Shown here piece after piece: positions 1 to 9,700 of a DNA stretch of 64,000 nucleotides; position 1 is the first letter of the stretch; each line of letters begins with the position of its first letter. The position numbers and the translations under genes are program-made. The stretch comes from Pelomonas sp. Root1237 (GTDB lineage: Bacteria > Pseudomonadota > Gammaproteobacteria > Burkholderiales > Burkholderiaceae_C): positions 347,803 through 411,802 of the forward strand of contig NZ_LMDK01000016.1 in NCBI RefSeq assembly GCF_001425055.1, read 5' to 3'. The notes beneath the pieces are model-generated. The model was not told where the DNA came from and ran no database searches. It worked only from the letters and a program-made list of their open reading frames with translations.

Positions 1-689
1 CCCTCCACGCCAGCGTCGCGGATCAGCTGGCGCACCGCAGGCAGCACGGTCTCGAAGTCGAAGCGCGCGTCGCTCAGGTCGGCCACGCGCGCCGCGCCCA
101 GGTGGCCGGCGGCATGGCCCGGGTGCTCGATGATGATGGCGCTGGGGATGCGTTGGCGGCGCTCCCATTTGCGCCACAGCAGCGCCACGCCGCGCGCGTC
201 GCTGAGGATGGGCACGAGGGCCGTATTGGGGTGATCCTGGGCCAGCTCGGGCAGGTCCAGCGGCAGGCCGGCACCCACCACCAGCGCGTCCACGCCCTCC
301 TGCAGCGCCGTGCGCACCGAGGCCGCGTAGTCGCTCACCGCGCGCATCACGTTGACGGCCAGCAGGCCACGCCCGCCGGCAATCCCGCGGGCCAGGCGGA
401 TCTCGCGCGCCAGTGCCTCCTGGTTGGCCTGCTGGATGACGGTCTTCTTGTTTTCGTCGCTGTCGCGCATGCCTTCGCTGCGCGCCATCAGGTCGGGGTG
501 GTGGCGGCGCAGATCCACTGAGGCGATGGTGCCCCAGGCGCCCTGCGCGGCGACGCTGCCGGCCAGCCGATGGGCCGAGATGCCCACGCCCATGCCGCCC
601 TGCACGATGGGCAGCAACTGCCGGCCGCGGATCAGCAGGGGTTTCAGGCTGGCCATGGCCATGCGGTCGAGAAGCGAAGGAGTGGTCAT
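1..689 (-). CDS. nitronate monooxygenase family protein (partial, C-terminus beyond window)
   Basis: This is an FMN-dependent TIM-barrel enzyme of the 2-nitropropane dioxygenase/nitronate monooxygenase type, which oxidises alkyl nitronates. The open frame starts at an ATG whose complement is at 687-689 and runs off the left edge, so about 229 residues are visible. The N-terminal part carries the glycine-rich signature IVQGGMGVGIS (about residues 28-38). It is followed by GTIASVDLR, then VNVMRAV and LVVGAGLPLD, the usual strand-loop elements of this family. A later IIEHPGHAAGHLGA segment fits the flavin phosphate-binding region and its conserved His. It lies 87 bp downstream of moaA on the same strand. 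A link to nitrate metabolism (reactive nitro-compound detoxification) is inferred from position only. Confidence 0.8.
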   Translation of the reverse strand, partial: MTTPSLLDRMAMASLKPLLIRGRQLLPIVQGGMGVGISAHRLAGSVAAQGAWGTIASVDLRRHHPDLMARSEGMRDSDENKKTVIQQANQEALAREIRLARGIAGGRGLLAVNVMRAVSDYAASVRTALQEGVDALVVGAGLPLDLPELAQDHPNTALVPILSDARGVALLWRKWERRQRIPSAIIIEHPGHAAGHLGAARVADLSDARFDFETVLPAVRQLIRDAGVE

Positions 690-776
690 GGCGTAGGCGG
701 ATGAAAGGCGGAAGGGGCGATGCTGGGCGCAAGCGCCACGCACCACTTTGATCTGGTGCAAGGTCAGGTGGATTCG

Positions 777-1877
777 TCAACCGCCCAGCACATGCATGTC
801 CGCACGCTCGGGCTGTAGCAGGCGCAGCTTGTCGCGCTGCTCGGAGTAGGCGTCGCCGCGCTGCGCCCAGATGCCGGCCAGGTGCTCCCGCAGCTCCGTC
901 TCGCCGCCCTGGGAAGCGCGCAGCAACGGGCGCAGATCGTGGCCCTGGGGTGCGAACAGGCAGGTGAAGAGGCGGCCGTCCGCCGTCAGCCGGGCGCGCG
1001 TGCAGTCGCCGCAGAAGGCATGGCTGACGCTGCTGATGAAGCCGATCTCGCCCGCGCCGTCGGCGTAGCGCCAGCGCTGCGCCGTCTCGCCGCCACGGGT
1101 GGCGGGCAGCGGCAGCAGCGGCCAGCGCGCGGCGATGCGCGCACGCAGTTCGTCGCTGGGCAGCACCTCGTCCATCTTCCAGCCGTTGTGGCAACCGGCG
1201 TCCATGAACTCGATGAAGCGCAGCACCACGCTCGAGCCAAAGTGCTCGCGGAAGTGCCCGGCCAGCGGCAGCGCTTCGCCGTCGTTGACGCCACGGCGCA
1301 CCACCATGTTGACCTTGATGCGCTCGAAGCCCGCGCGCTGCGCCGCCTCCAGCCCGCGCAGCACCTCGGCCACGGGGAAGCCGACGTCGTTCATGCGCTG
1401 GAAGACGGCGTCATCCAGCGCATCGAGGCTCACTGTGAGGCGGTTCAGGCCGGCGTCGCGCAGCGCAGCGGCCTGGCCGGCCAGCAGGCTGCCGTTGGTC
1501 GTCAGCGCCAGGTCGGGCGGCGTGCCGTCCAGCGTGCGCAGCGCGGCCAGCTGGCGCACGAGCGTGGCCAGGTCGCGGCGCAGCAGCGGCTCGCCGCCGG
1601 TCAGGCGCAGCGTGCGCACGCCCAGGGCCAGGGCCTGGCGGGCGACTTGGGCGATCTCCTCGAAGTTCAGCAGCTGCGACTGCGGCAGGAAGCGGTGGCC
1701 GGGGCCGAAGCGGCTGCGCGGCATGCAGTAGCTGCAGCGGAAATTGCAGCGGTCGGTCAGCGAGATGCGCAGGTCGCGCCAGGGGCGCTGGCGGCGGTCG
1801 TGCAGCGTGCCGTCCAGCGGTGCCAGCGAGGCGATCACACGGGGCATCCAAAGCAAAGGGGCTGTCCTTGCGTCCAT
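777..1877 (-). CDS. moaA: GTP 3',8-cyclase MoaA (molybdopterin biosynthesis)
   Basis: MoaA is a radical SAM enzyme that, with MoaC, converts GTP to cyclic pyranopterin monophosphate, the first step of molybdenum cofactor synthesis. The frame gives 366 residues. The radical SAM cluster CNFRCSYC is at residues 44-51, followed by RLTGGEPLLRRDL. The second, GTP-binding cluster appears near the C-terminus as CGDC plus a later Cys (FTCLF). The protein ends in the Gly-Gly tail typical of MoaA. The frame stays open far upstream, but family similarity begins near WRDLRISLTDRC. The start chosen is ATG at 1877; a second ATG ten codons later is possible. NarG in the same block needs molybdenum cofactor, which explains its place here. 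Confidence 0.95.
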   Translation of the reverse strand: MDARTAPLLWMPRVIASLAPLDGTLHDRRQRPWRDLRISLTDRCNFRCSYCMPRSRFGPGHRFLPQSQLLNFEEIAQVARQALALGVRTLRLTGGEPLLRRDLATLVRQLAALRTLDGTPPDLALTTNGSLLAGQAAALRDAGLNRLTVSLDALDDAVFQRMNDVGFPVAEVLRGLEAAQRAGFERIKVNMVVRRGVNDGEALPLAGHFREHFGSSVVLRFIEFMDAGCHNGWKMDEVLPSDELRARIAARWPLLPLPATRGGETAQRWRYADGAGEIGFISSVSHAFCGDCTRARLTADGRLFTCLFAPQGHDLRPLLRASQGGETELREHLAGIWAQRGDAYSEQRDKLRLLQPERADMHVLGG

Positions 1878-2019
1878 GCCGGCATTCTGGGCAGCGGCCC
1901 CGGCCCGGCCCATCCGGCCGTGGCAGGACGAGGGCACCGGCGACCTACTCCTTTCGGGCGATGGCCGCCTCGTCCGCCCGCCGCGCACGCCGCGGCGGCA
2001 GCGCGTTACGGTGTCGACC

Positions 2020-2412
2020 ATGAACATCGAGCATTTCAACGACCTGCTGGCCATGGCCCGTGCCCAGCCCGAGCCGCAACGGCTGCTGATGGTTTTCACC
2101 ACGGCCGAGTGCGAACCCGACGCGACGCCCGAGCAGCGGGCCGCCCATGCCGCCGGCGAGGGCGGCGTGCTGCGCCCGCTGATGTGCGTGGACAAGGACC
2201 CGGCCGAGCTGCAGGACTTTGCGACCCTGGCCGCCGAGGCGCGCCACGCCGGGCCGGCCTGGCAACTGATGTTCACCGCTGCCCTGGCCGGCCGCACGAC
2301 CACCAGCGAGATCCAGCGCATGCTGGAGCTGTTGACCAAGCGCGTGGAGACCGGTGAGTTCGGCGGGCTGCTGTCGTTCAACCCGACTGGCGAGACCGTG
2401 TTTATCGGCTAA
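2020..2412 (+). CDS. small conserved hypothetical protein near nar/moaA
   Basis: This is a 130-residue soluble protein starting MNIEHFNDLL, read divergently from moaA (142 bp between starts). It converges on the carbonic anhydrase gene, overlapping its stop by 3 bp. It has no signal peptide, membrane segment or metal-binding cluster. Related proteins in Comamonadaceae-type genomes have been labelled 'ribonucleotide reductase subunit alpha', but nothing here resembles that enzyme and I regard the label as wrong. The recurring features are QPEPQRLL near the N-terminus, PLMCVDKDP in the middle and a hydrophobic LMFTAALAG stretch. The ATG at 2020 is chosen because upstream sequence in frame reads as antisense of moaA. 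Function unknown. Confidence 0.7.
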   Translation: MNIEHFNDLLAMARAQPEPQRLLMVFTTAECEPDATPEQRAAHAAGEGGVLRPLMCVDKDPAELQDFATLAAEARHAGPAWQLMFTAALAGRTTTSEIQRMLELLTKRVETGEFGGLLSFNPTGETVFIG

Positions 2413-3101
2413 ACGATGGGGACGCCGCTGGCGTCCATCCCGTCTTCCTCGCTGCTCAGCAGGTAGGGCCCGGTGCCGGCGTTGTCGGCGCGCGAGGCGG
2501 GCACGAAGGCGCCAACGGCCACGTCGAAGACGTGCACCTCGCCGTCCTCGATGACGTAGTGCCAGCCGTGCAGCGTCAGCGACCGCGCCTCGACGCGCTC
2601 GCGCACCATCGGGTAGTCCATCAGCCGCTCCAGCTGCAGCACGATGGCGCGCTGCTCGGTGCGGCGCATCACCTCGGGGCCGGGCTCGGCCACCGGCAAC
2701 GCGGCCTCGCGACCCAGGTCCAGCCAGCGGGCGAGGTTCTGCGCGGCCGGCGCCACCTCGCCGTACAGCGCCCGGATGGCGCCGCAATGGCTGTGTCCGC
2801 AGACGATGATGCGGTGCACCTGCAGGTTCAGCACCGCGTACTCGATGGCCGCCGCCGTGCCGTGGAAGCCCTGGCTCTGGTCGTACGGCGGCACAAAGGC
2901 GCCGACGTTGCGAACGAGAAAAAGCTCGCCCGGGCCGGCGCCGGTCAGCAGATAGGGCACGAGGCGCGAATCCGAGCAGCCGATGAAGAGTGTCAGCGGA
3001 TGCTGGCCGTCGTCGACGAGATGCCGGAACAGCGAGCGCTGCTGCGGGAAGGCATCGGTCTGGAAGCGGCGCAGGCGTTCGAGCAGCTCGTCGGGCATCA
3101 C
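2409..3101 (-). CDS. beta-class carbonic anhydrase
   Basis: This predicted cytoplasmic zinc enzyme interconverts CO2 and bicarbonate (230 residues). The zinc ligands of the beta class are visible: Cys42 in CSDSR (with the Asp44/Arg46 dyad), His103 and Cys106 in CGHSHCGAI. The start overlaps the stop of the upstream PPIase gene by 4 bp (ATGA), so it is probably translationally coupled as the last gene of the narGHJI run. A carbonic anhydrase is not a standard nar operon member. It might supply bicarbonate or buffer pH during nitrate respiration, which is inference only. Confidence 0.92.
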   Translation of the reverse strand: MMPDELLERLRRFQTDAFPQQRSLFRHLVDDGQHPLTLFIGCSDSRLVPYLLTGAGPGELFLVRNVGAFVPPYDQSQGFHGTAAAIEYAVLNLQVHRIIVCGHSHCGAIRALYGEVAPAAQNLARWLDLGREAALPVAEPGPEVMRRTEQRAIVLQLERLMDYPMVRERVEARSLTLHGWHYVIEDGEVHVFDVAVGAFVPASRADNAGTGPYLLSSEEDGMDASGVPIV

Positions 3102-3847
3102 TGCACCAATGGTGAACTCGCTTGCTGAAGCTCGACACCTTCCAGTCGCGCGTCCGCGGCCAGTGTCTGCAGGTACTGGCGCAGCGCGCTGATCTGATGC
3201 AGCTGGCGCATGCGCTGGGCCACGGCCTCGCGCACCTGCTCGAAGGCCGGCAGCCGCCCCGGCTCGCGTGCGTCGATGGCGGCGATGTGCAGTCCGAAGC
3301 GGCTGTGCAGCAGCTGCGGCAACACGCCGATCTCGCTGCGGCCGAACAGCTCCTTGGCGAACTCGGGCGCGCAGTCGTTCGCCGTCAGCCAGCCCAGCCG
3401 CCCGCCCTCGGCGCCACTCGGGCAGTTGGACAGCATCTTCGCCGCTTCGTCAAAAGCGGCCACGTCGCTGGCGCGCAGCTGGATCAGATGCCCTTCCGCG
3501 CGCTGGCGCAGCAGGCTCACGTCCACGCCGGGCGTGACGGCGAACAGGATGTGGCGCACCTGCACGCGCTCGCCCTGCGCGTAGTGCCTGGCGTTGGCCT
3601 CGTAGTGGCGCAGGCAGGCCGTCTCGTCCGGCTCGGGGCCGGCCAGCTCCCGGGCAATCAGCGCCTCGATGGCCTGGCTGGCCGCCTCGCTCAGCGCTCC
3701 CTCGCGCGGCGCGGGGTCGTCGGCTGCGAGCAGGCCCAGCTCGATGGCGCGCTGGCGCAGCAGCTCGGTGCAGGCGCGCTGGCGCAGCGCGGCCTCGTCC
3801 AGCGCCTCTTCGACGGCGGCGATCTCGATGTGGTTCACATGAGCCAT
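3098..3847 (-). CDS. parvulin-type peptidyl-prolyl cis-trans isomerase
   Basis: A 249-residue PpiC/parvulin-family protein. An N-terminal helical region (about residues 1-105) is followed by a rotamase domain. The domain has the strand VRHILFAV, the GGRLGWL element and a C-terminal FGLHIAAID strand, all hallmarks of parvulins. No signal peptide is seen, so it is probably cytoplasmic. It lies 8 bp after narI and overlaps the carbonic anhydrase start by 4 bp. A parvulin gene directly after narI is known in other denitrifying proteobacteria, where it is assumed to help nitrate reductase mature. The start ATG at 3847 fits the MAHVNHIEIA N-terminus; the open frame extends upstream into narI. Confidence 0.9.
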   Translation of the reverse strand: MAHVNHIEIAAVEEALDEAALRQRACTELLRQRAIELGLLAADDPAPREGALSEAASQAIEALIARELAGPEPDETACLRHYEANARHYAQGERVQVRHILFAVTPGVDVSLLRQRAEGHLIQLRASDVAAFDEAAKMLSNCPSGAEGGRLGWLTANDCAPEFAKELFGRSEIGVLPQLLHSRFGLHIAAIDAREPGRLPAFEQVREAVAQRMRQLHQISALRQYLQTLAADARLEGVELQQASSPLVQ

Positions 3848-3855
3848 GGTGGACC

Positions 3856-4551
3856 TCACTTCGGCAGGTTCAGGCGGCGCGAACGCACGACCTGGTAGGG
3901 GCGGAAGACGTAGAACACCGACGCCAGCCCGCTCCACACGTGCACCAGGCGGCTGAACGGGAACAGCAGGAAGATCGTCATGCCCAGCACCATGTGGACC
4001 TTGTAGGGCCAGGCCAGGGCCACGAGGCCGCTCGCGTCGGGGTTGAAGGTGACGATGCGCTGCGCCCAGTCGCTCAACACCAGCATGACCGTGCCGTCGG
4101 CGTGCGCCAGCGAGAACGGCAGCGTGATGAGGCCCAGGCTGAGCTGCACCCACAGGATCCACAGGATGGCGAGGTCCGTGCGGTGGCTGGTGAGGCGGAT
4201 GCGCGGATCGGTCATGCGGCGCCAGATCAGCATCGACAGGCCAATGAAGCAGAACGTGCCGGCCACGCCGCCGGCCACGATGGCCAGCATCTGCTTAGTT
4301 GCAGGGCTGATGAAGTGCTCGTAGACGGCATGAGGCGTCAGCATGCCTACCGTGTGGCCAACGAACAGAAACAGGATGCCGGCGTGGAAGAGGTTGCTGC
4401 CCCATTTCATGCCCCGGCTGCGCAGCAGCTGCGAGCTGTCGCTCTTCCAGGTGTACTGATCACGGTCGAAGCGGGCCAGGCTGCCCATCAGGAAGACGGC
4501 CAGGCAGATGTAGGGGTAGACGACGAACAGGAAGTTGTGGACGGCGTTCAT
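3856..4551 (-). CDS. narI: respiratory nitrate reductase gamma subunit NarI
   Basis: NarI is the membrane cytochrome b subunit that takes electrons from quinol and passes them through two b-type hemes to NarH. The 231 residues match the usual size. Five hydrophobic segments are visible, beginning FLFVVYPYICLAVFLMGSLARF. Candidate heme-ligand histidines lie in LFHAGILFLFVGHTVG and, near the C-terminus, in YKVHMVLGM and FSRLVHVWSG. The start overlaps the narJ stop by 4 bp (ATGA), implying coupling. The next gene, the PPIase, begins 8 bp downstream. Confidence 0.97.
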   Translation of the reverse strand: MNAVHNFLFVVYPYICLAVFLMGSLARFDRDQYTWKSDSSQLLRSRGMKWGSNLFHAGILFLFVGHTVGMLTPHAVYEHFISPATKQMLAIVAGGVAGTFCFIGLSMLIWRRMTDPRIRLTSHRTDLAILWILWVQLSLGLITLPFSLAHADGTVMLVLSDWAQRIVTFNPDASGLVALAWPYKVHMVLGMTIFLLFPFSRLVHVWSGLASVFYVFRPYQVVRSRRLNLPK

Positions 4552-5240
4552 GCCTGGGCTCCCGGTTGATGCGCACTGGGCTTGCGCACGATGTGGATGG
4601 GCTGCGGCTGCTCGGGCCGCGACTGGCCGGCCGACGAGCAGCCGCCGAAGGCCTCGGGCTCGGCCCAGTCTTCGTCGAGCTCGGGCTCGGGCGGAATCTC
4701 GACGCGCTCGGCGCGCTCGCCCGCCAACTCCAGCGCGGCGGCCAGCACGCTGGCATAGGGGCTCTGGCGACGCTTCAACGCGCTGAAGATGGACCGCGTG
4801 ATGTGAGCGATCTCGGCGAGGAAGTCGTGTGCCTCGCGGGCCGGCTGCGTGCTCGCGTACTCCAGCACCACGGCCAGGTGGTCGGGCAGCTCGCCGGGCG
4901 CGAGGTACAGGCCCGCACGCTCGTAGGTCTGCTGCAGGTCGACCATGGCCGGGCCACGCTCGCGCGAGTCGCCGTGGATGTGCTCGAACAGGTGCAGGGC
5001 CGTGCCGCGGCCGCGGTCGAAGAGGTCGACGAAATCGGCTTCCACGGCGAAGGGGTCGTCGCGATGAAGATGCTGCAGCAGCGCGCACAGCTCGTCGATG
5101 CGAGCCGCCGGCAGCGCGGCCTCGGCGCGCAGCGCCTGCTGCAGCTCGGGCACGGCGGCACGCAAGGCCGCATCCGGGTAGCGCAGCAGCGCGGCGAGCA
5201 CGCGCAGGCTGTAGGGGGCGTGGGTGGGTTTGGTGAACAT
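4548..5240 (-). CDS. narJ: nitrate reductase molybdenum cofactor assembly chaperone NarJ
   Basis: NarJ is a cytoplasmic redox-enzyme maturation chaperone of the TorD/DmsD/NarJ family. It binds the N-terminus of apo-NarG so that molybdenum cofactor is inserted before membrane docking. The frame encodes 230 residues. The conserved signature region is visible as FVDLFDRGRGTALHLFEHIHGDSRERG (about residues 69-95, quoted as separate parts FVDLFDRGR and LFEHIHGDS). The C-terminal tail is low-complexity and rich in Glu and Pro. It starts 8 bp after narH and overlaps narI by 4 bp. Confidence 0.96.
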   Translation of the reverse strand: MFTKPTHAPYSLRVLAALLRYPDAALRAAVPELQQALRAEAALPAARIDELCALLQHLHRDDPFAVEADFVDLFDRGRGTALHLFEHIHGDSRERGPAMVDLQQTYERAGLYLAPGELPDHLAVVLEYASTQPAREAHDFLAEIAHITRSIFSALKRRQSPYASVLAAALELAGERAERVEIPPEPELDEDWAEPEAFGGCSSAGQSRPEQPQPIHIVRKPSAHQPGAQA

Positions 5241-5248
5241 GGCGGCCC

Positions 5249-6772
5249 TCAGATCGTTGCCTTGATGGGGATGGTTCGCTTCTTCTCCGAGCCGAAGAGA
5301 CTGGTCTCGGTGACGCCCTCGGAGCAGCCGTTGCCGAAGCTGAAGCCGCAGCCACCGCGCACGTTGAAGGCGTTCTCGGCGTACTCGCGGTGCGTCGTCG
5401 GAATGACGAAGCGGTCCTCGTAGTTGGCGATGGCCATCACGCGGTACATGTCCTGCACCTGGGCTTCGGAGAGGCCGGCCTGATCGAGCACGGCCAGGTT
5501 CTTCACGCCGTCCACGTGCACGCCGCGCTGGTAGGCGCGCATGGCCAGCATGCGCTCCAGCGCGCCGACGACGGGCACGGTGTCGCCCGCGGTCAGCAGG
5601 TTGGCGAGGTACTGCACGGGGATGCGCAACTGCTTCACGTCGGGCAGCTCGCCCACCTCGCCCAGCTGGCCGGCGTTGGCCGCCGCGCTGATGGGCGACA
5701 GCGGCGGCACGTACCAGACCATGGGCAGCGTGCGGTACTCGGGGTGCAGCGGCAGCGCCACCTTCCAGTCCACGGCCATCTTGTAGACGGGGCTGTTGCG
5801 CGCCGCCTCCAGCCAGTTCTCCGGGATGCCGTCAGCCCGCGCCTGCTTGATGACGGCGGGGTCGAAGGGGTCCAGGAAGAGGTCGAGCTGGGCCTGGTAG
5901 AGGTCCTTGTCGTTGGGCGTGGCGGCGGCCTCGAGAATGCGGTCGGCGTCGTACAGCAGCACGCCGAGATACCGGATGCGGCCAACGCAGGTTTCGGAGC
6001 AGACGGTGGGCTGGCCCGCTTCGATGCGCGGGTAGCAGAAGATGCACTTCTCGGCCTTGCCGCTCTTCCAGTTGTAGTAGATCTTCTTGTAGGGGCAGCC
6101 CGACACGCACATGCGCCAGCCGCGGCACTTGTCCTGGTCGATCAGCACGATGCCGTCTTCCTCGCGCTTGTAGATCGAGCCCGACGGGCAGCTCGCCACG
6201 CACGCCGGGTTCAGGCAGTGCTCGCACAGCCGCGGCAGGTACATCATGAAGGTGTTCTCGAACTGGCCGTAGATGTCCTTCTGGATGTCGTCGAAGTTCT
6301 TGTCCTTGCTGCGCTTGCTGAACTCGCCGCCGAGGATCTCCTCCCAGTTCGGGCCCCACTCGATCTTCTCCATGCGCTGGCCGGTGATGAGGCTGCGCGG
6401 GCGGGCCGTGGGCGCATGCTTCATCTCGGGGGCCGACTGCAGGTGGTCGTAGTCGAAGGTGAAGGGTTCGTAGTAGTCGTCGATCTCCGGCAGGTTGGGG
6501 TTGGCGAAGATCTTCATCAGCAGCTTCCACTTGCCGCCCTGGCGCGGCTCCAGCTTGCCGTCGGGCTTGCGGATCCAGCCACCGTTCCACTTGTCCTGGT
6601 TCTCCCACTCCTTGGGATAGCCGATGCCGGGCTTGGTCTCCACGTTGTTGAACCAGGCGTACTCGACGCCGGGGCGGCTGGTCCAGACGTTCTTGCAGGT
6701 CACCGAGCAGGTGTGGCAGCCGATGCACTTGTCCAGGTTCAGGACCATGCCGATCTGTGCGCGAATCTTCAT
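5249..6772 (-). CDS. narH: respiratory nitrate reductase beta subunit NarH
   Basis: NarH is the iron-sulfur subunit that carries electrons from NarI hemes to NarG. The 507 residues compare with 512 in E. coli. Ferredoxin-like cysteine motifs are visible: CIGCHTCSVTC at residues 16-26, CEHCLNPACVASC and the modified CRGWRMCVSGC. In the last, Trp replaces a cysteine as in known NarH proteins, giving the [3Fe-4S] cluster. A further CIFC motif follows. The start MKIRAQIGMV at 6772 is 17 bp after narG; the longer open frame upstream lies inside narG. Confidence 0.98.
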   Translation of the reverse strand: MKIRAQIGMVLNLDKCIGCHTCSVTCKNVWTSRPGVEYAWFNNVETKPGIGYPKEWENQDKWNGGWIRKPDGKLEPRQGGKWKLLMKIFANPNLPEIDDYYEPFTFDYDHLQSAPEMKHAPTARPRSLITGQRMEKIEWGPNWEEILGGEFSKRSKDKNFDDIQKDIYGQFENTFMMYLPRLCEHCLNPACVASCPSGSIYKREEDGIVLIDQDKCRGWRMCVSGCPYKKIYYNWKSGKAEKCIFCYPRIEAGQPTVCSETCVGRIRYLGVLLYDADRILEAAATPNDKDLYQAQLDLFLDPFDPAVIKQARADGIPENWLEAARNSPVYKMAVDWKVALPLHPEYRTLPMVWYVPPLSPISAAANAGQLGEVGELPDVKQLRIPVQYLANLLTAGDTVPVVGALERMLAMRAYQRGVHVDGVKNLAVLDQAGLSEAQVQDMYRVMAIANYEDRFVIPTTHREYAENAFNVRGGCGFSFGNGCSEGVTETSLFGSEKKRTIPIKATI

Positions 6773-6789
6773 TGCGTGCTCCTCGCGTT

Positions 6790-9700
6790 TCAGGGGTTTT
6801 CGCCTTGCGCCTGGAAGGCGGGGGCGAGGTGGTCGTCGCGGGGCGTGTCGAGCCAGTCCACCTTTTTCATCTTGCGCACCACGACGAACTCGTCGCGGTT
6901 GGTGCCGATGGTTCCGTAGTAGTTGAAGCCGTAGCTGTACTGGGCGTAGCCGCCGATCATGTGGGTGGGCTTGGTGACGATGCGTGTCACCGAGTTGTGG
7001 ATGCCCCCACGCACACCGGTGATCTCGCTGCCGGGCGTGTTGATGATCTTTTCCTGCGCGTGGTACATCAGCGTCATGCCGGGGTTCACGCGCTGGCTCA
7101 CCACCGCACGGGCCGCGATGGCGCCGTTGATGTTGAACAGCTCCACCCAGTCGTTGTCTTCGATGCCGGCGCTTTTCGCGTCGTCCTCGCTGAGCCAGAT
7201 GACGGGACCGCCGCGGTTGAGCGTCAGCATCAGCAGGTTGTCGCTGTAGGTGCTGTGGATGCCCCACTTCTGGTGCGGCGTGATGAAGTTCAGCACGATC
7301 TCGCGGTTGCCGTTGGGCTTGATGTTCTGGATGCCGGCCGTCGTCTTCAGGTCCACCGGCGGGCGGTAGCTGCTGAAGCCCTCGCCGAAGGCGCGCATCC
7401 AGGCGTGGTCCTGGTAGAACTGCTGGCGGCCGGTCAGCGTGCGCCATGGAATCAGTTCATGCACGTTGGTGTAGCCGGCGTTGTAGGAGACCTTCTCGCT
7501 CTCCAGCCCGCTCCAGGTCGGTGAGCTGATGATCTTGCGCGGCTGCGCCTGGATGTCGCGGTAGCGGATCTTCTCGTCCTCGCGGTGCAGGGCCAGGTGC
7601 ACGTGCTCGCGGCCGGTGGCCCGGCCCTGGGCTTCCCAGGCCTTCACGGCGACATGGCCGTTGGTCTCGGGCGCGAGTTGCAGGATGACCTCGCAGGCGT
7701 CGATGTCGCTGACGATGCGGGCGCGGCCTTCGGCGTTCACGCCGTTGAGCTCGGCGAGCTGGGCCACCTCCGTCTTGGTGTCCCAGCCGATGCCCTTGCC
7801 GCCGTTGCCCAGCTTCTCCATCAGCGGGCCCAGCGCCGTGAAGCGCTCAAACGTGGCCGGGTAGTCGCGCTCGACGACGGCGATGGTGGGCGCCGTCTTG
7901 CCGGGGATGAGGTCGCACTCGCCCTTCTTCCAGTCCTTCACGCCGAAGGGCTGGGCGAGCTCGGCCGGCGTGTCGTGCATCAGCGGCGACAGGACGACTT
8001 CCTTCTCCACGCCCAGGTGGCCGATGCAGACCTTGCTGAAGGCTTTGGCGAAACCCTTGTAGATCTCCCAGTCACTGCGCGACTGCCAGACCGGGTCCAC
8101 GGCCGCGGACAGCGGGTGGATGAAGGGGTGCATGTCGCTGGTGTTGAGGTCGTTCTTCTCGTACCAGCTGGCGGTGGGCAGCACGATGTCGCTGTACAGG
8201 CAGGTCGTGCTCATGCGGAAGTCCAGCGTCACGAGCAGGTCCAGCTTGCCCTGCGGCGCCTGGGCATGCCAGCGCACTTCGTTGGGCTTGGCGTCGTCCA
8301 CGCCGAGGTCCTTGCCCTGCACGCCGTTCTCGGTGCCGAGCAGGTGCTTGCAGAAATACTCGTGGCCCTTGCCGCTGGAGCCCAGCAGGTTGGAGCGCCA
8401 GACGAACATGTTGCGCGGCCAGTTCTGCGGCGCGTCGGGGTCTTCGCAGCTCATCTGCAGCGAGCCGTCGCGCAGGCCGCGCACGACGTAGTCCTTGGGC
8501 TCCATGCCGGCGGCAGCGGCATCCTTCACCACCTGCATCGGGTTGGTCTTGAGCTGCGGCGCGCTGGGCAGCCAGCCCATGCGCTCGGCGCGCACATTGC
8601 AGTCGATCAGGCTGCCGGCGAACTCGGCACGCTCGGCCTCGGTCGCCAGTGGTGACAGCACCTCGTCCACGTTCAGCTTCTCGTAGCGCCACTGGTCGGT
8701 GTGGGCGTAGAAGAAGCTGGTGCTGTTCATCTGGCGCGGCGGCCTGATCCAGTCCAGCGCGAAGGCCAGCGCCGTCCAGCCGGTCTGCGGGCGCAGCTTC
8801 TCCTGGCCGACGTAATGCGCCCAGCCGCCACCGCTCTGGCCGATGCAGCCGCACATCATCAATAGGTTGATGACACCGCGGTAGTTCATGTCGCAGTGGT
8901 ACCAGTGGTTCATCGCGGCGCCGATGATGATCATCGACTTGCCCTTGGTCTTGTGCGCGTTCTCGGCGAACTCGCGCCCCACGCGGATGACCTGCGCGCG
9001 CGGCACCCCGGTGATGGCTTCCTGCCAGGCGGGCGTGTAGGGGGCGTTGTCGTCGTAGCTCGCGGCACCCGAGCCGAAGCCGCGGTCGATGCCGTACTGG
9101 GCGGCCTGCAGGTCGAAGACGGTGGCGACAAGCACCTCGCCGTCCTGCGTCTTCAGCGTGGTGGCCGGCACGCGGGCGCAGTGGCTGACGCCATCCTGCT
9201 GCGGGTTGGGCGTGAAGTGCGCGCTGGCGCTGCCGGCGAAATAGGGAAAGGCGACATCGACGATCTCGTGCGCCTGCTCGCCGTCCTCGACGAGGGAGAG
9301 CTTGAGCTTGACGTCACCGCCGCCCTCGGCCTCCCTGGCCTCCAGGTTCCACTTGCCGGTGTCGTCGCGGCCCTCTGAACCCCAGCGGAAACCGATGGAG
9401 CCATGGGGCAGCACCAGGCGGCCGGTGGCGTCATAGGCCAGCGTCTTCCACTCGGGGTTGTTGCTCTGGCCCATCTGGCCGGCCAGGTCGCTGGCGCGCA
9501 GGTAGCGGCCGGGCACGCGGGTCTTGCGGCCGTCGGGCAGGGTCTGCTCTTCCAGCATGACGAGCAGCGGCAGGTCGGTGTAGCGGCGCGCGTAGTCGTC
9601 GAAATAGGGGCTGCGCTCCTTGAAATAGAACTCGTTGAGCGCGACGTGGCCCATGGCCATGGCCAGTGCCGCGTCGGTTCCCTGCTTGGGGTGCAGCCAC

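Noticed and set aside
748..761. TTGAT-CTGG-TGCAA as an FNR box before the nitronate monooxygenase gene
   Set aside because: Only one half-site is good; the second matches poorly, and there is no -10 box at the right distance.
882..2357. Long plus-strand frame over moaA and its neighbour
   Set aside because: It is the antisense shadow of moaA in GC-rich DNA; composition is Ala/Arg/Gln-rich with no domain.
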